Assembly (NCBI GenBank): GCA_035573855.1
Contig: DATLZU010000057.1
Location: forward strand, 1-64,000
DNA: 64,000 nucleotides
Direction: 5' to 3'
Origin: DATLZU01 sp035573855
GTDB taxonomy: Bacteria; Nitrospirota; Nitrospiria; Nitrospirales; Nitrospiraceae
Under the pieces are notes generated by a model, which had not been told where the DNA came from, made no database searches, and saw only the letters and a list, made by a program, of their open reading frames with translations. The position numbers and the translations under genes were made by a program. Shown in pieces: positions 34,535-42,982 of this stretch. How positions within the stretch are numbered: the stretch's first letter is position 1; each line of letters opens with the position of its first letter.

Positions 34535-35623
34535 CTATCGAAAACAGGCCCCAAACCGATTTTCCAACACCCGACGCAAGGGAAACGTCTCCTGTGTAAT
34601 AAAGCCCTTGTACGACGAGGGGTCGTCGAGCACGATGTCTAGCACGCTGCACAGACCCGAGGCCGTGGTCACCTGAATCGCCGACCACAGCCGGCCGTGG
34701 ATGGTCTGCGGGTAAATCTTTTTCACATAGGTTTCCTCGAACAGCGCGCCCTGGCGCTTGCCGGTGACCGAAGCGTAAATGAGCACCACATCCTGCAACG
34801 TTTGCGGGATGGCGTTCTCCAGGATTCGTTTCAACGTGTCCCGATCCTCGTTGAGCTTCAAATCTTTCATCAGAAGCTGGATTTTCTCGCAGTGCCCGGG
34901 ATACCGCATGGTCTTATAGTTCATCGTGCGGACCTTGCCGGCGTAGGTGTCCGCCAGCGTGCCAAGTCCGCCCGAAGTGTTGAAGGCTTCGTAGAGCAAG
35001 CCGTCGACCTCGATGGTTTCGTACCCCTCCAGCGGCAAGAGCGTCACTTTCTTCCCGCCCTCGATGCCTTCGCAGAGGTTTCCGTATTCATTGATCAGGC
35101 CATCGGTGGACCAGGTGAGCGAGTACTTGAGGGCGTTGCTGGGATTGACGGGCAGGGCCCCGACCCGCAGTTTCACCGTGTCCAACGTCTCGAAGTGCGT
35201 CATCAGTTCCTGCGCCACGATGCTGATGAACCCCGGCGCCAGCCCGCATTGCGGCACGAAGGCACGATCCGATCCCGCAGCAAGTTCTTTGATGCGCGCG
35301 GTCACTTCGATATCTTCGGTCAGGTCAAAGTAATGCAGGTGATGGGCGCGGGCCAGTTCGGCGACCACAGGATTGCAGAAATACGGAAGGCTCGACACAA
35401 CGGCGTCGAAAGGATGGGCGCGCAGGTATTCGCTCACGACTTCTGGGCGGCGGACATCCAATGTGCAGGGCGTGAGGCGTTCCAAGGTCAGGTCTTCGAC
35501 CAGGCGCTTGGGCGCATCCAGCGTCACATCTCCCAGATGGACGTCATACCGGCCGCTGTCCGCCAGCAAGCAAGCGATCAACGAACCGATCTTCCCGGCA
35601 CCCAACACCAACACACGATGCAT
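34535..35623 (-). CDS. Saccharopine dehydrogenase-like / lysine 6-dehydrogenase family oxidoreductase
   Basis: 362 residues from the ATG at 35623 with GGGAGGAGG upstream. The N-terminus is a Rossmann fold, HRVLVLGAGKIGSLIACLL. Later features of the family are SSLPYFCNPVVAELA, the FVPQCGLAPGFISI segment, and GLINEYGNLCEGIEGG. The family interconverts saccharopine or lysine with 2-aminoadipate semialdehyde. With the ALDH7-type enzyme downstream it would give lysine to 2-aminoadipate, probably the first gene of this catabolic cluster. Substrate cannot be fixed from sequence alone. 100 bases of GCTATTCGC-type repeat separate it from the ALDH gene. Confidence 0.82.
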   Translation of the reverse strand: MHRVLVLGAGKIGSLIACLLADSGRYDVHLGDVTLDAPKRLVEDLTLERLTPCTLDVRRPEVVSEYLRAHPFDAVVSSLPYFCNPVVAELARAHHLHYFDLTEDIEVTARIKELAAGSDRAFVPQCGLAPGFISIVAQELMTHFETLDTVKLRVGALPVNPSNALKYSLTWSTDGLINEYGNLCEGIEGGKKVTLLPLEGYETIEVDGLLYEAFNTSGGLGTLADTYAGKVRTMNYKTMRYPGHCEKIQLLMKDLKLNEDRDTLKRILENAIPQTLQDVVLIYASVTGKRQGALFEETYVKKIYPQTIHGRLWSAIQVTTASGLCSVLDIVLDDPSSYKGFITQETFPLRRVLENRFGACFR

Positions 35624-35838
35624 GCCGTCCTCCTCCCGACGCTCATTGTATACCTCCAGCGTCCGTTGAACCAGCGCTCGAGACACTCTGCCCGATAAGG
35701 AATCCGCGTCCCGCCCGGCGCAAATTGGAGCGGCCACGGTCAAATTCCGACCTCGCCGGCGACGGCCGTGTCCAGATGATTCGGCCAAGCCTGCATTTTC
35801 AAATTCGCCGGCGTGGACCGCCTCTTGCAGGGTTCATC

Positions 35839-36390
35839 ATGCCCCCGCAACCACCTGCGAAAGGGCCGGCCGCCTTGATAAAACTACAAGGGGCAGCTTC
35901 CGACGCCCATCCAGGGAAAGCCCTCGTCCTCGACATCGAGCAAGAGATGATCTCCGTCCTGGACGACCAGGGCGAACCATTGCGCATCATTCCCTGGAGC
36001 CCGCTTATCCAGTGGCTCAGCTCGGCCCTGGCGGAGCGACACAAAACCCGTACTAGGCGGTACCCACGAACGTCTTTGGCCCTGCGAGTGACGTATGCAG
36101 CGAAGGGGGGCCGATCGTTCGAGGGCATGACCTCCAGCATCGGCGGGGGTGGACTCTTCATCGAAACCGGGACCCCGCTGCCGGTAGGTACGGCCTTGTC
36201 GGTGGCGTTCAGTCTGCCAGACCGTCCCTGGATCACCCTCACCGCCTCCGGCAAGGTCGCTTGGATCCGCCGGAAGCCGGAACGTCAAATCTTGCCGCCT
36301 GGCATGGGCATTCAGTTTACCGAGATTGCCCCGAGCACGCTGGACCGCCTTATTGGATTTATTGCGACACTCCTGCAAGCCCGTTGCTGA
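35839..36390 (+). CDS. PilZ domain protein
   Basis: 183 residues from ATG 35839 (starts at 35725 or 35776 are possible). The N-terminal 85 residues are a small unknown domain (ALVLDIEQEMISVLDDQGEPLRI). The C-terminal PilZ domain begins with RTRRYPRTSLALRV (RxxxR-type c-di-GMP motif with basic residues) and continues SSIGGGGLFIET (the DxSxxG position is S-S-I-G-G-G here, so the Asp is missing). c-di-GMP binding is therefore likely but not certain. A REP palindrome follows 10 bases after the stop. Confidence 0.78.
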   Translation: MPPQPPAKGPAALIKLQGAASDAHPGKALVLDIEQEMISVLDDQGEPLRIIPWSPLIQWLSSALAERHKTRTRRYPRTSLALRVTYAAKGGRSFEGMTSSIGGGGLFIETGTPLPVGTALSVAFSLPDRPWITLTASGKVAWIRRKPERQILPPGMGIQFTEIAPSTLDRLIGFIATLLQARC

Positions 36391-36400
36391 AGAAGAAAAG

Positions 36401-36449
36401 AAAGGGGTCGGGAGTCTTTTGTGACCACAAAAGACTCCCGACCCCTTTT
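36401..36449. repeat. REP palindrome copy 3
   Basis: Arms of 20-21 bp around an 8-base loop (GTGACCAC), the most compact copy. It sits between the PilZ stop and the arsR promoter and probably insulates the ars operon from upstream transcription. Confidence 0.92.
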
Positions 36450-36464
36450 CCATCGGGGGGGGGA

Positions 36465-36492
36465 TTGACAAATCAATTTTTGTTGATATAGC
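36465..36492 (+). promoter_or_regulatory. arsR promoter with ArsR operator in the spacer
   Basis: TTGACA at 36465 and TATAGC at 36487 are separated by 16 bases. Between and overlapping them lies ATCAA-N6-TTGAT (36472-36487), matching the ArsR-type operator. Bound ArsR would block polymerase directly. Transcription would begin about at the ATG (36500), so the messenger may be leaderless. Confidence 0.7.
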
Positions 36493-36499
36493 TTTTGGC

Positions 36500-36826
36500 A
36501 TGTCCCAGACCTTGACGCAAGATGTGACGCGAGCCGCGCGGCTGTTCCATGCGCTGGCGGACGAGACGCGCCTGCAGATCGTGGAATTCCTCAGCCGCGG
36601 CGAGCAATGCGTCTGCGATTTGACCGACGCGCTGGAGACAGGACAGTCCCGGCTGTCGTTTCATCTAAAGATTCTCAAAGAGGCCGGCCTCATCAGAGAT
36701 CGCCGGGAAGGACGGTGGAACTACTACTCGCTGGCTCCGGAGGCGTTCGAAGAGGTGGCCAAGCTCGTTGGCGCGATGAAAGACGGCACGAAATTGTTTA
36801 CGAAGCCTTCGCGTTGCTGCGGCTGA
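36500..36826 (+). CDS. arsR: ArsR arsenite-responsive repressor
   Basis: 108 residues with the winged-helix fold of ArsR/SmtB repressors. The arsenite-binding motif is present as QCVCDLTDAL at the start of the recognition region, followed by SRLSFHLKILKEAGLIRDRREGRWNYYSL, the DNA-binding helix and wing. A C-terminal RCCG adds two more Cys that may help bind As(III). First gene of the arsR-arsM-acr3-arsC run. No ribosome site precedes the ATG, in line with a leaderless start from the promoter described at 36465. Confidence 0.93.
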   Translation: MSQTLTQDVTRAARLFHALADETRLQIVEFLSRGEQCVCDLTDALETGQSRLSFHLKILKEAGLIRDRREGRWNYYSLAPEAFEEVAKLVGAMKDGTKLFTKPSRCCG

Positions 36827-36848
36827 TCTCTTTTTTTTCCGGATTCAT

Positions 36849-36860
36849 CAACAATTGTTG
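36849..36860. promoter_or_regulatory. Candidate second ArsR-type operator
   Basis: Perfect palindrome CAACAATTGTTG within ATCAACAATTGTTGT, between arsR and arsM. It shares the ATCAA/TTG half-site with the arsR operator, so arsM-acr3-arsC may have additional repression. Confidence 0.4.
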
Positions 36861-36990
36861 TTGGGTGAAAGGGCTGACCTTTTGCCATCAAAGGTCGGAA
36901 GTCGAGGACTCTAGTGCCAGCCGCTTGCATCGGTGATGAGAAAACGAGAGCACGTAAGCGGATCAAGCAAAACTTGGTATGGAGGACGCC

Positions 36991-37824
36991 ATGAACCCTC
37001 AAGACATTCGAGAGACCGTCAAGACCAGGTACGCGCAAGCCGCCCTGCAGGTCATCGGATCGGGCCGCAGTTCCTGCTGCGGAACGACAGCCTCACCTGA
37101 AGCATGGGACTCCATCACCTCCAATCTGTACGAAGCGAGCGACAGGGCTCAGGTGCCGGAAGACGCCGTCGCCGCGTCATTGGGCTGCGGCAACCCGGTG
37201 GCGCTGGCGCAACTCCGCCCGGGTGACACGGTCCTGGATCTGGGTTCGGGCGGCGGCATCGATGTGCTGCTCTCCGCCAAACGGGTGGGTCAGACCGGGA
37301 AAGTTTACGGCCTGGACATGACCGATGAGATGCTCGCGCTGGCCCGCGAGAACCAGCGCAAGGCCGGCGCGGACAACGTGGAATTTCTCAAGGGGGAGAT
37401 CGAGAACATCCCGCTTCCCGACGCGTCGGTGGACACCATCATTTCCAATTGCGTCATCAATCTCTCCGGCGACAAAACTCGCGTGCTGGCCGAGGCGTTC
37501 CGCGTGCTGAAGCCAGGCGGCCGGTTGGCGGTCTCCGACATCGTGGTCCGCCGGGCCGTCCCGACCGCGATCCGCCGGAGCGTGGAACTGTGGGCCGGCT
37601 GTGTAGCCGGCGCGCTGGAGGAATCCGAATACCGAGCCAGGCTGGAGCAGGCCGGTTTCGTCGCGGTCTCCGTCGAGCCGACCCGCGTGTATCGAGCGGA
37701 GGACGCGAAACAGTTGCTCGACAGCTCCGGGCTCGACGCCGACGCGATCGCGCCGCACGTGGACGGAGCCTTCATGAGCGCCTTTATCCGGGCGACGAAA
37801 CCGCCGATCGATGCAAAGGAGTGA
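36991..37824 (+). CDS. arsM: ArsM arsenite S-adenosylmethionine methyltransferase
   Basis: 277 residues from the ATG at 36991 (GGAGG upstream; a second ATG at 36979 is less well placed). Class I methyltransferase motifs: VLDLGSGGGIDVLLSA for SAM binding and GLDMTDEMLALA. The Cys residues that bind As(III) in ArsM are visible: SSCCG near the N-terminus, SNCVINL and WAGCVAGAL. It methylates As(III) to volatile or exportable species in the cytoplasm. Its stop lies 5 bases before the acr3 start. Confidence 0.93.
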   Translation: MNPQDIRETVKTRYAQAALQVIGSGRSSCCGTTASPEAWDSITSNLYEASDRAQVPEDAVAASLGCGNPVALAQLRPGDTVLDLGSGGGIDVLLSAKRVGQTGKVYGLDMTDEMLALARENQRKAGADNVEFLKGEIENIPLPDASVDTIISNCVINLSGDKTRVLAEAFRVLKPGGRLAVSDIVVRRAVPTAIRRSVELWAGCVAGALEESEYRARLEQAGFVAVSVEPTRVYRAEDAKQLLDSSGLDADAIAPHVDGAFMSAFIRATKPPIDAKE

Positions 37825-37828
37825 CCCG

Positions 37829-38926
37829 ATGGAATTTGCCGTTCCGGTCGCGCAACCGGTCGTCAAACGACTGAATCCCTTCGAACGCTACCTGAGCCTG
37901 TGGGTCGGGCTCTGCATGGTTGCCGGCGTGCTGCTCGGCAAGAGTGCGCCGGCGCTGATCGACGGACTCAGGCGCTTGGAGTTCGGACGCGACAGCCATG
38001 TCAACTTGCCGATCGCGCTGCTCATCTGGCTGATGATCATCCCGATGATGATGAAGGTCGACCTGGCCGCCGTGCGCAGCGTCGGCCGGAAGCCCCGCGG
38101 CCTGGCGGTGACGCTGTTCGTCAACTGGGTAGTCAAGCCCTTCTCGATGGCGCTCATCGCCTGGATTTTCTTTCGTCATGTTTTCGCGCCGTGGCTCACG
38201 CCGGCCGAGGCCGATCAGTATATCGCCGGCTGCATCATCCTAGCCGCGGCGCCGTGCACGGCGATGGTGTTCGTGTGGAGTTATCTCACGGACGGCGATC
38301 CCGCGTACACGCTCGTGCAGGTGTCCGTAAACGACCTGATCATGTTGTTTCTGTTTGCGCCGATCGTCGGCCTGCTGGTCAGCGGTGCCTCGTCGCTCTC
38401 GGTTCCATTCGAAGTGTTGTTGTACTCCGTCGTCGCCTTCATCGTGATCCCGCTGGCGGCGGGCACGGCCCTGCGCACGTGGTTCGTCGCCCGGCGGGGC
38501 CGAGACTGGTTCGAGCAGATTCTCTTGCCCCGGTTCGCGCCGGTGACCATCCTAGCGTTGTTGGCGACCCTGATGTTGATTTTCGCCTTTCAGGCCGACA
38601 ACATCACGGGCAAGTCGCTGCACGTCGCACTGATCGCCGTGCCCATCCTGCTGCAGGTCTATTTCAACGCCGCCCTGGCGTACGGCGCGATGAAAGCGTT
38701 GAAGGTGGAACACGCCGTCGCGGCGCCTGGCGCCTTGATCGGCGCGAGCAATTTTTTCGAACTGGCCGTCGCTACAGCCATCGCGCTCTTCGGCCCGGGA
38801 TCCGGAGCCGCACTAGCTACCGTCGTCGGCGTGTTGGTTGAAGTTCCCGTGATGTTGTCGGTATGCGCCGCCTGCAACCGTACGCGACACTGGTTCCCGC
38901 AGGAAGAAAGGGTAAAGAAGAGGTAA
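37829..38926 (+). CDS. acr3: Acr3 arsenite efflux permease
   Basis: 365 residues from the ATG at 37829 with AAAGGAG upstream. Ten hydrophobic helices. The key conserved Cys of Acr3 is in LAAAPCTAMVFVWSYLTDGDPAY, and the second signature, GASNFFELAVATAIALFG, follows near the C-terminus. It exports arsenite (or antimonite) across the inner membrane using the proton gradient. Within the ars operon, between arsM and arsC. Confidence 0.94.
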   Translation: MEFAVPVAQPVVKRLNPFERYLSLWVGLCMVAGVLLGKSAPALIDGLRRLEFGRDSHVNLPIALLIWLMIIPMMMKVDLAAVRSVGRKPRGLAVTLFVNWVVKPFSMALIAWIFFRHVFAPWLTPAEADQYIAGCIILAAAPCTAMVFVWSYLTDGDPAYTLVQVSVNDLIMLFLFAPIVGLLVSGASSLSVPFEVLLYSVVAFIVIPLAAGTALRTWFVARRGRDWFEQILLPRFAPVTILALLATLMLIFAFQADNITGKSLHVALIAVPILLQVYFNAALAYGAMKALKVEHAVAAPGALIGASNFFELAVATAIALFGPGSGAALATVVGVLVEVPVMLSVCAACNRTRHWFPQEERVKKR

Positions 38927-38993
38927 GGGGTCGTGGGGAAAAGAGCGAGCGCGGGGATCAACGTGCAAGACGCCCCGAGAACATCATGAAATT

Positions 38994-39443
38994 ATGAAAA
39001 AAAAGAAAGTCCTGTTTCTCTGCACCGGCAATTCCGCTCGGAGCCAGATGGCGGAAGGACTGCTGCGCCATCTGGCCGGCGACCGGTTCCTAGCAGCCAG
39101 CGCCGGCACCCATCCAGCCGGCCTCAATCCTTACGCGGTGGAAGCGATGCGCGAGATCGGGATCGACATCTCCCACCACGTGTCGGAACGGGTCGACACC
39201 TATCTCGGCGAACGTTTCGACCGGGTCATCACCGTCTGCGACCGGGCCAAGGAATCCTGTCCGGTGTTTCCCGGCGCGCCGAAGTTGCTCCATTGGAGCT
39301 TTGAAGACCCGGCGGCCGCGACCGGGACGTTCGAGGAGCGCATGGCGGTGTTTCGGAAGGTACGCGATCAGATCGAGCGGCGGGTGCGGGAATTCATCGA
39401 ACAAGAGGCGATTGAAACGTCTCCTGTCCCAGGCGGCGGGTGA
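38994..39443 (+). CDS. arsC: Thioredoxin-type arsenate reductase
   Basis: 149 residues of the low-molecular-weight phosphatase fold. The catalytic loop is LCTGNSARSQMAEG with Cys10 and Arg16. Cys82 and Cys89 (VCDRAKESCP) form the relay disulfide of the thioredoxin-coupled family. It reduces As(V) to As(III) for Acr3 export or ArsM methylation. The last 50 bases overlap the convergent zinc-ribbon/PilZ gene. The gap after acr3 contains a degenerate REP-like AGGGGTCG stretch. Confidence 0.92.
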   Translation: MKKKKVLFLCTGNSARSQMAEGLLRHLAGDRFLAASAGTHPAGLNPYAVEAMREIGIDISHHVSERVDTYLGERFDRVITVCDRAKESCPVFPGAPKLLHWSFEDPAAATGTFEERMAVFRKVRDQIERRVREFIEQEAIETSPVPGGG

Positions 39444-39900
39444 CGATCCGCTGGAGCCGCTCCCGTGCCAGCGGATGTATATCCGTGAACAAGAGCCCGA
39501 TGCGGTCGCCTTTCACCGACCGGATTTCCGCGCCGGCAATCTCCAGCGGCGGCTCGCCATCCAGCGTATGGATCCGGAGGCGGAGCTGCATCCCCTTGGC
39601 CAGCGCTCCCTCGCTCCTCACCAGACAGCCCTGAATCGACAGGTTGACGATCATCCCCTCCCGATCGTTCTCCCCTTCGGCGGACACGGGCGCAAATGAA
39701 ACGGGGTACTGAACCGGAAAACGTCGGTACTCCCGCCTCGGGTTGAAACTCGGTCCGGCCCGCGAAGCCAAAAAGCGGTTCCCGCACAACTGGCAGCGAA
39801 AGGGAGAAATCAGCAGGAAGGTAAGGAGAAGCTCATGGACAGCCCGGCGCGAAGCCTCGTGCACCCATCGGCTACCGCAGTGCGGGCACTTCAACATCAC
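39394..39900 (-). CDS. Zinc-ribbon plus PilZ protein
   Basis: 168 residues. The N-terminal 45 residues carry CPHCG and CQLCG pairs around a hydrophobic helix (HELLLTFLLISPF), a treble-clef-like zinc site. A PilZ domain follows: RREYRRFPVQYPVSF (RxxxR) and MIVNLSIQGCLVRS, in which the consensus D/NxSxxG is present as NLSIQG. It is likely a c-di-GMP receptor. The gene converges on arsC with a 50-base overlap of coding sequence, which makes antisense interference possible. Confidence 0.78.
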   Translation of the reverse strand: MMLKCPHCGSRWVHEASRRAVHELLLTFLLISPFRCQLCGNRFLASRAGPSFNPRREYRRFPVQYPVSFAPVSAEGENDREGMIVNLSIQGCLVRSEGALAKGMQLRLRIHTLDGEPPLEIAGAEIRSVKGDRIGLLFTDIHPLARERLQRIVTRRLGQETFQSPLVR

Positions 39901-40524
39901 GTGACCTCGCCGAGCGTCAACCGTCCACCAACGGCGGCATGCCCCGGTTCCGCCGGGTCTCTACACGGATTCATCATACCGGCCCGCCATGGAAAAGCAA
40001 ACCCGAGCAGAATTGTTGGCACCAAGGCCTCACCCCATCCCCATGGCTTTCCGAACAAGCCGATGGAGAGACTTTCAGGGACGCTGGGAGCCGCAATGCG
40101 GCACCAGGTGTCCCATGCCGCAACGCAGCGCAGGGCCATCGATGCGCCATTCGCTTGGGGACCATCTGCGCCAGTCGTCCATTGGCCCAATGGACCATTC
40201 AAGCTATTGATAATAAAAGACTTTTAGAACAAGAATCTCCCCCCAATTTTGTGTTAGGCTAAAGCCTCCGGTCTGGCCGGACCTCGGTGTTTGGAAACCT
40301 GGCGACTTCAAATGGTCAGCAGCGAGCGGCAGATAGCCTGAGTGAGCCGCTCTCCTGTGAGCTCACCGTTCCGAGTTGGTGGCTTCGTCTTGACAGTTCC
40401 TTGACTTGGACTGAACGGGAGCCTCAGGGCAGGTTTTCCAACTGAGGCCTTTGAAGACCAGGAGAGAGCTCGATCTCGATCTTTCTTTTCTTTTTTTATT
40501 GCGAATGGTTGGAGTCAAGAGACC
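39901..40524. other. Gap of about 620 bases without a supported gene
   Basis: Short minus-strand frames around 39900-40200 are not convincing. The section 40200-40260 is AT-richer than its surroundings (ATTGATAATAAAAGAC), and 40470-40500 is a T-rich tract. The region may be remnant DNA brought in with the small metalloprotease-like gene that follows. Confidence 0.4.
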
Positions 40525-40773
40525 ATGTTGCGCATACCGACCCGTGTGGTCCTTCCGTTCGGGTACCGCATCACGGTCCGACAGGTGCCGGATTCGGAGA
40601 TGGACCGTCGCGATCCGAACGCGGACGGACTGTGGGATAACGAAACCAGGACTATTTATATTCGGAAACGTCTGCCTGTCACGCGACGTCGCTATATTCT
40701 TGCTCACGAACTCGGTCACGCCTGGCTCGATTGGCAGCACCGCTATCTGGACAACGGAAAAGCAAGAACTTAG
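40525..40773 (+). CDS. Mini metallopeptidase-like protein with HELGH site
   Basis: 82 residues from the ATG at 40525 (GGAG about 11 bases upstream). Near the C-terminus it has YILAHELGHAWLDWQHRYLD, a zincin HExxH motif with flanking residues like ImmA/IrrE (DUF955) peptidases. Upstream, DADGLWDNETRTIYIRK-like beta strands (actual DPNADGLWDNETRTIYI) match the strand before the active helix in that family. It is much shorter than typical ImmA/IrrE members (over 120 residues) and lacks the third ligand region, so it may be a fragment or a minimal form. No partner regulator gene is adjacent. Confidence 0.62.
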   Translation: MLRIPTRVVLPFGYRITVRQVPDSEMDRRDPNADGLWDNETRTIYIRKRLPVTRRRYILAHELGHAWLDWQHRYLDNGKART

Positions 40774-40848
40774 CGAAGGGTGAACCACCGGAGGCGGAGA
40801 GCCGGTCGCAAAGAGCCGTGAGCAGCCGGCGGAGAGCGGATGGCCAGG

Positions 40849-41514
40849 TTAGGCGACTCCCGGGCTTGGTTCGGAACTGGGGGCGGGGCTCTGCGCGAGG
40901 GCGCGAAGGACTTCGTCATCATCCACCTGGCTGAAATCCAGGTAGTGTTGCCCGACCGCGTGAAAGGGCTCGGGCATGGCCAAGACGACCAATTCATCCA
41001 CTAGACGGCTGATTCGCCCCAACGAATCCTGAGGACCGACGGGAATGGCGGCGATCAGTCGCCCCGCCCGAGCCGCCTTGATGGCGGCGGCGGCCGCAGA
41101 GAACGTCGCGCCGGTGGCAATCCCGTCGTCCACCAAGATCACGGCCCGGCCCTCCAACGAGGGAAGCGGCCGGCCTTTTCGATACAACGCCTGCTGCCGC
41201 GCGATCTCACCGCGCTGAGAGGCGATCAGCGCCTCCAGTTCGCGATCGGACAGCGGAAATTCGGCCAGCGCCTCGTCGTTCATGAAGACGGAGCCGGTTT
41301 CCGACACCGCGCCAAGGGCATACTCGGGGCACCCGGGCGCCCCGAGCTTGCGGACAATGATCACATCGAGGGGAAGCCGGAGGCGCTGGGCGATCACCGC
41401 GCCGACCACAACGCCTCCGCGAGGCAGCGCCAGCACCAGTCCACTGGGATCCTCCCGATACAAATCCAGGCGGTCCGCCAAGAGCCGGCCCGCTTCTTCG
41501 CGGTTCCGAAGCAT
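40849..41514 (-). CDS. Phosphoribosyltransferase-fold protein
   Basis: 221 residues from ATG 41514 (GGGAG upstream); a GTG at 41547 that overlaps the EVE gene stop is an alternative. The type I phosphoribosyltransferase signature is VILVDDGIATGAT. Other features are LALPRGGVVVGAVIA and VIIVRKLGAPGCPEYALGAV, typical of the predicted phosphoribosyltransferases often found near stress or erythromycin-esterase-like genes. Exact substrate unknown. Follows the EVE-domain gene with overlap, so likely one transcript. Confidence 0.82.
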   Translation of the reverse strand: MLRNREEAGRLLADRLDLYREDPSGLVLALPRGGVVVGAVIAQRLRLPLDVIIVRKLGAPGCPEYALGAVSETGSVFMNDEALAEFPLSDRELEALIASQRGEIARQQALYRKGRPLPSLEGRAVILVDDGIATGATFSAAAAAIKAARAGRLIAAIPVGPQDSLGRISRLVDELVVLAMPEPFHAVGQHYLDFSQVDDDEVLRALAQSPAPSSEPSPGVA

Positions 41515-41539
41515 CGGAACTCCCACGTCAACCGACGAC

Positions 41540-42013
41540 TTAGCCACCGGCCAGCTTCAGAATGATCGCCCATTCCGAAGGCCGGACCGGCTGGACGGAC
41601 AGCCGGGAGCCCTTCCGCAGCAACTCCATGCCCCTCAAGCCCGGCTGCCGGCGCAGGAGATCAAGCGGAAGGGGCGCCGGGAACTTCCGGACGAAGCGGA
41701 TGTCCACCATGTCCCACCGGGGCTTGGCCGGATCACTCGCCGGATCGTAATGCTTGTCCGTCTTGTCGAACTGTGTGGGATCGGGATAGGCGGTACGGAC
41801 GACTTCGGCGATCCCCACGATCGCCGGCGGATCGGCGTTGCTGTGATAGAACAGCACCTGGTCCCCGATCTTCATGGCCCGCATGTAGTTGCGCGCCTGA
41901 TAGTTGCGGACTCCGTCCCAGCAGGTGGTTTGCCGAGGCGCGTTCCGCAGATCGTCAATGGAAAAGACCTTCGGCTCCGATTTCATGAGCCAATACCGTT
42001 TTGTCTCCGGCAT
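41540..42013 (-). CDS. EVE domain protein
   Basis: 157 residues, the usual length. Begins RYWLMKSEPKVFSIDDL and continues CWDGVRNYQARNYMRAMKIGDQVLFYHSN, then IVGIAEVVRTAYPDPTQFD, all hallmarks of the EVE (PUA-like) fold. Such proteins bind modified bases in DNA or RNA. AAGGAG is 7 bases upstream of the ATG. It shares an overlap with the phosphoribosyltransferase gene. Target modification unknown. Confidence 0.9.
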   Translation of the reverse strand: MPETKRYWLMKSEPKVFSIDDLRNAPRQTTCWDGVRNYQARNYMRAMKIGDQVLFYHSNADPPAIVGIAEVVRTAYPDPTQFDKTDKHYDPASDPAKPRWDMVDIRFVRKFPAPLPLDLLRRQPGLRGMELLRKGSRLSVQPVRPSEWAIILKLAGG

Positions 42014-42165
42014 AGGATTCTCCTTGCCCGCGCAAGGTGTTGTTCCTCTGGCGTTCTGCGCTCAGTCCGGGTACCTTCTCGTTCAGAAATGCTCACCTCC
42101 TTCCCCTTCCTGCTCCCCCATTACAACTAAGGAGGGGAAAGGGATAATCTTAACGAGGAGCCGCG

Positions 42166-42978
42166 ATGGAACTATCACCCTTGTGGTTCGGTCTGTACAA
42201 ACTGGTCAAATACGCCGTGTACCCGCTGTCGTGGGTCGCCCTGCTGCTGGGGCTTACGGCCGTCCTCGCCTTCCTACCGCCGTCACCGCTACGCCACCGG
42301 TGGATCAGGCGGCTAGCCCTATCGGCATTCCTGGCGCTGTGGTTGCTCAGCATGCCAATCACTGCGAACCTCTTGTTGGGCACGCTGGAAGCCTGGTCCC
42401 CGCCACCCGAGCCGGCGGCCCTGCCGCGTTTTGATGCGATCGTCGTATTGGCCGGCGGCGTCCGAGCCAAAGGCACGCTGCGGCCCGCGCACGAGTTGGT
42501 CGATCTGACCAGGCAGCGGACCGCCTGCGGCGCGGACCTCTTCTTACAGGGTCTCGCGCCCAAGCTGCTCCTCTCCGGAGGCGATGCGGCGATTTTCGGC
42601 CACGGCCCGAAGGAAGCCTCGGAAATGAAACGCTGGGCCGAGCGCCTCGGCGTGCCGGAAACCGCCATCCTGCTCGAAGAGCGTTCGCGCACCACGTATG
42701 AAAACGCGGTTTACGCGAAACAGATCCTCGGCGACGCGTCCGTGCTCCTAGTCACCTCCGCCAGTCACATCCCTCGCGCAACCGCCTTGTTCCGCAAGCA
42801 AGGCCTGCGCGTGACGCCGTACCCGTGCGGGTACAGGGTGCGACACCGGCCGGCGGACGGATGGGACGAACTGACCGTGTTTGACTTCATCCCAGACGTC
42901 TGGTCGTTGGACAAAACCACAGACGCCGTCGTCGAGATAGCCGGCGTTGTGCTGTACCGGCTGGCCGGCAAACTCTAG
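42166..42978 (+). CDS. YdcF/ElyC-family (DUF218) membrane protein
   Basis: 270 residues with GAGGAG before the ATG. Two N-terminal membrane helices (about 15-35 and 47-66) precede a DUF218 domain: DAIVVLAGGVRAKG, LLLSGGDAAIFG, EERSRTTYENAVYAKQIL and LLVTSASHIPRATALFRKQG. ElyC and SanA relatives act in cell-envelope polysaccharide or peptidoglycan precursor metabolism. Divergent from the EVE gene, convergent with the sugar dehydrogenase gene (4-base gap). Confidence 0.87.
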   Translation: MELSPLWFGLYKLVKYAVYPLSWVALLLGLTAVLAFLPPSPLRHRWIRRLALSAFLALWLLSMPITANLLLGTLEAWSPPPEPAALPRFDAIVVLAGGVRAKGTLRPAHELVDLTRQRTACGADLFLQGLAPKLLLSGGDAAIFGHGPKEASEMKRWAERLGVPETAILLEERSRTTYENAVYAKQILGDASVLLVTSASHIPRATALFRKQGLRVTPYPCGYRVRHRPADGWDELTVFDFIPDVWSLDKTTDAVVEIAGVVLYRLAGKL

Positions 42979-42982
42979 CCGC

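Noticed and set aside
40390..40415. Sigma70 promoter (TTGACA) for the HELGH gene
   Set aside because: A -35 box is present but no acceptable -10 box is found at 16-18 bases.
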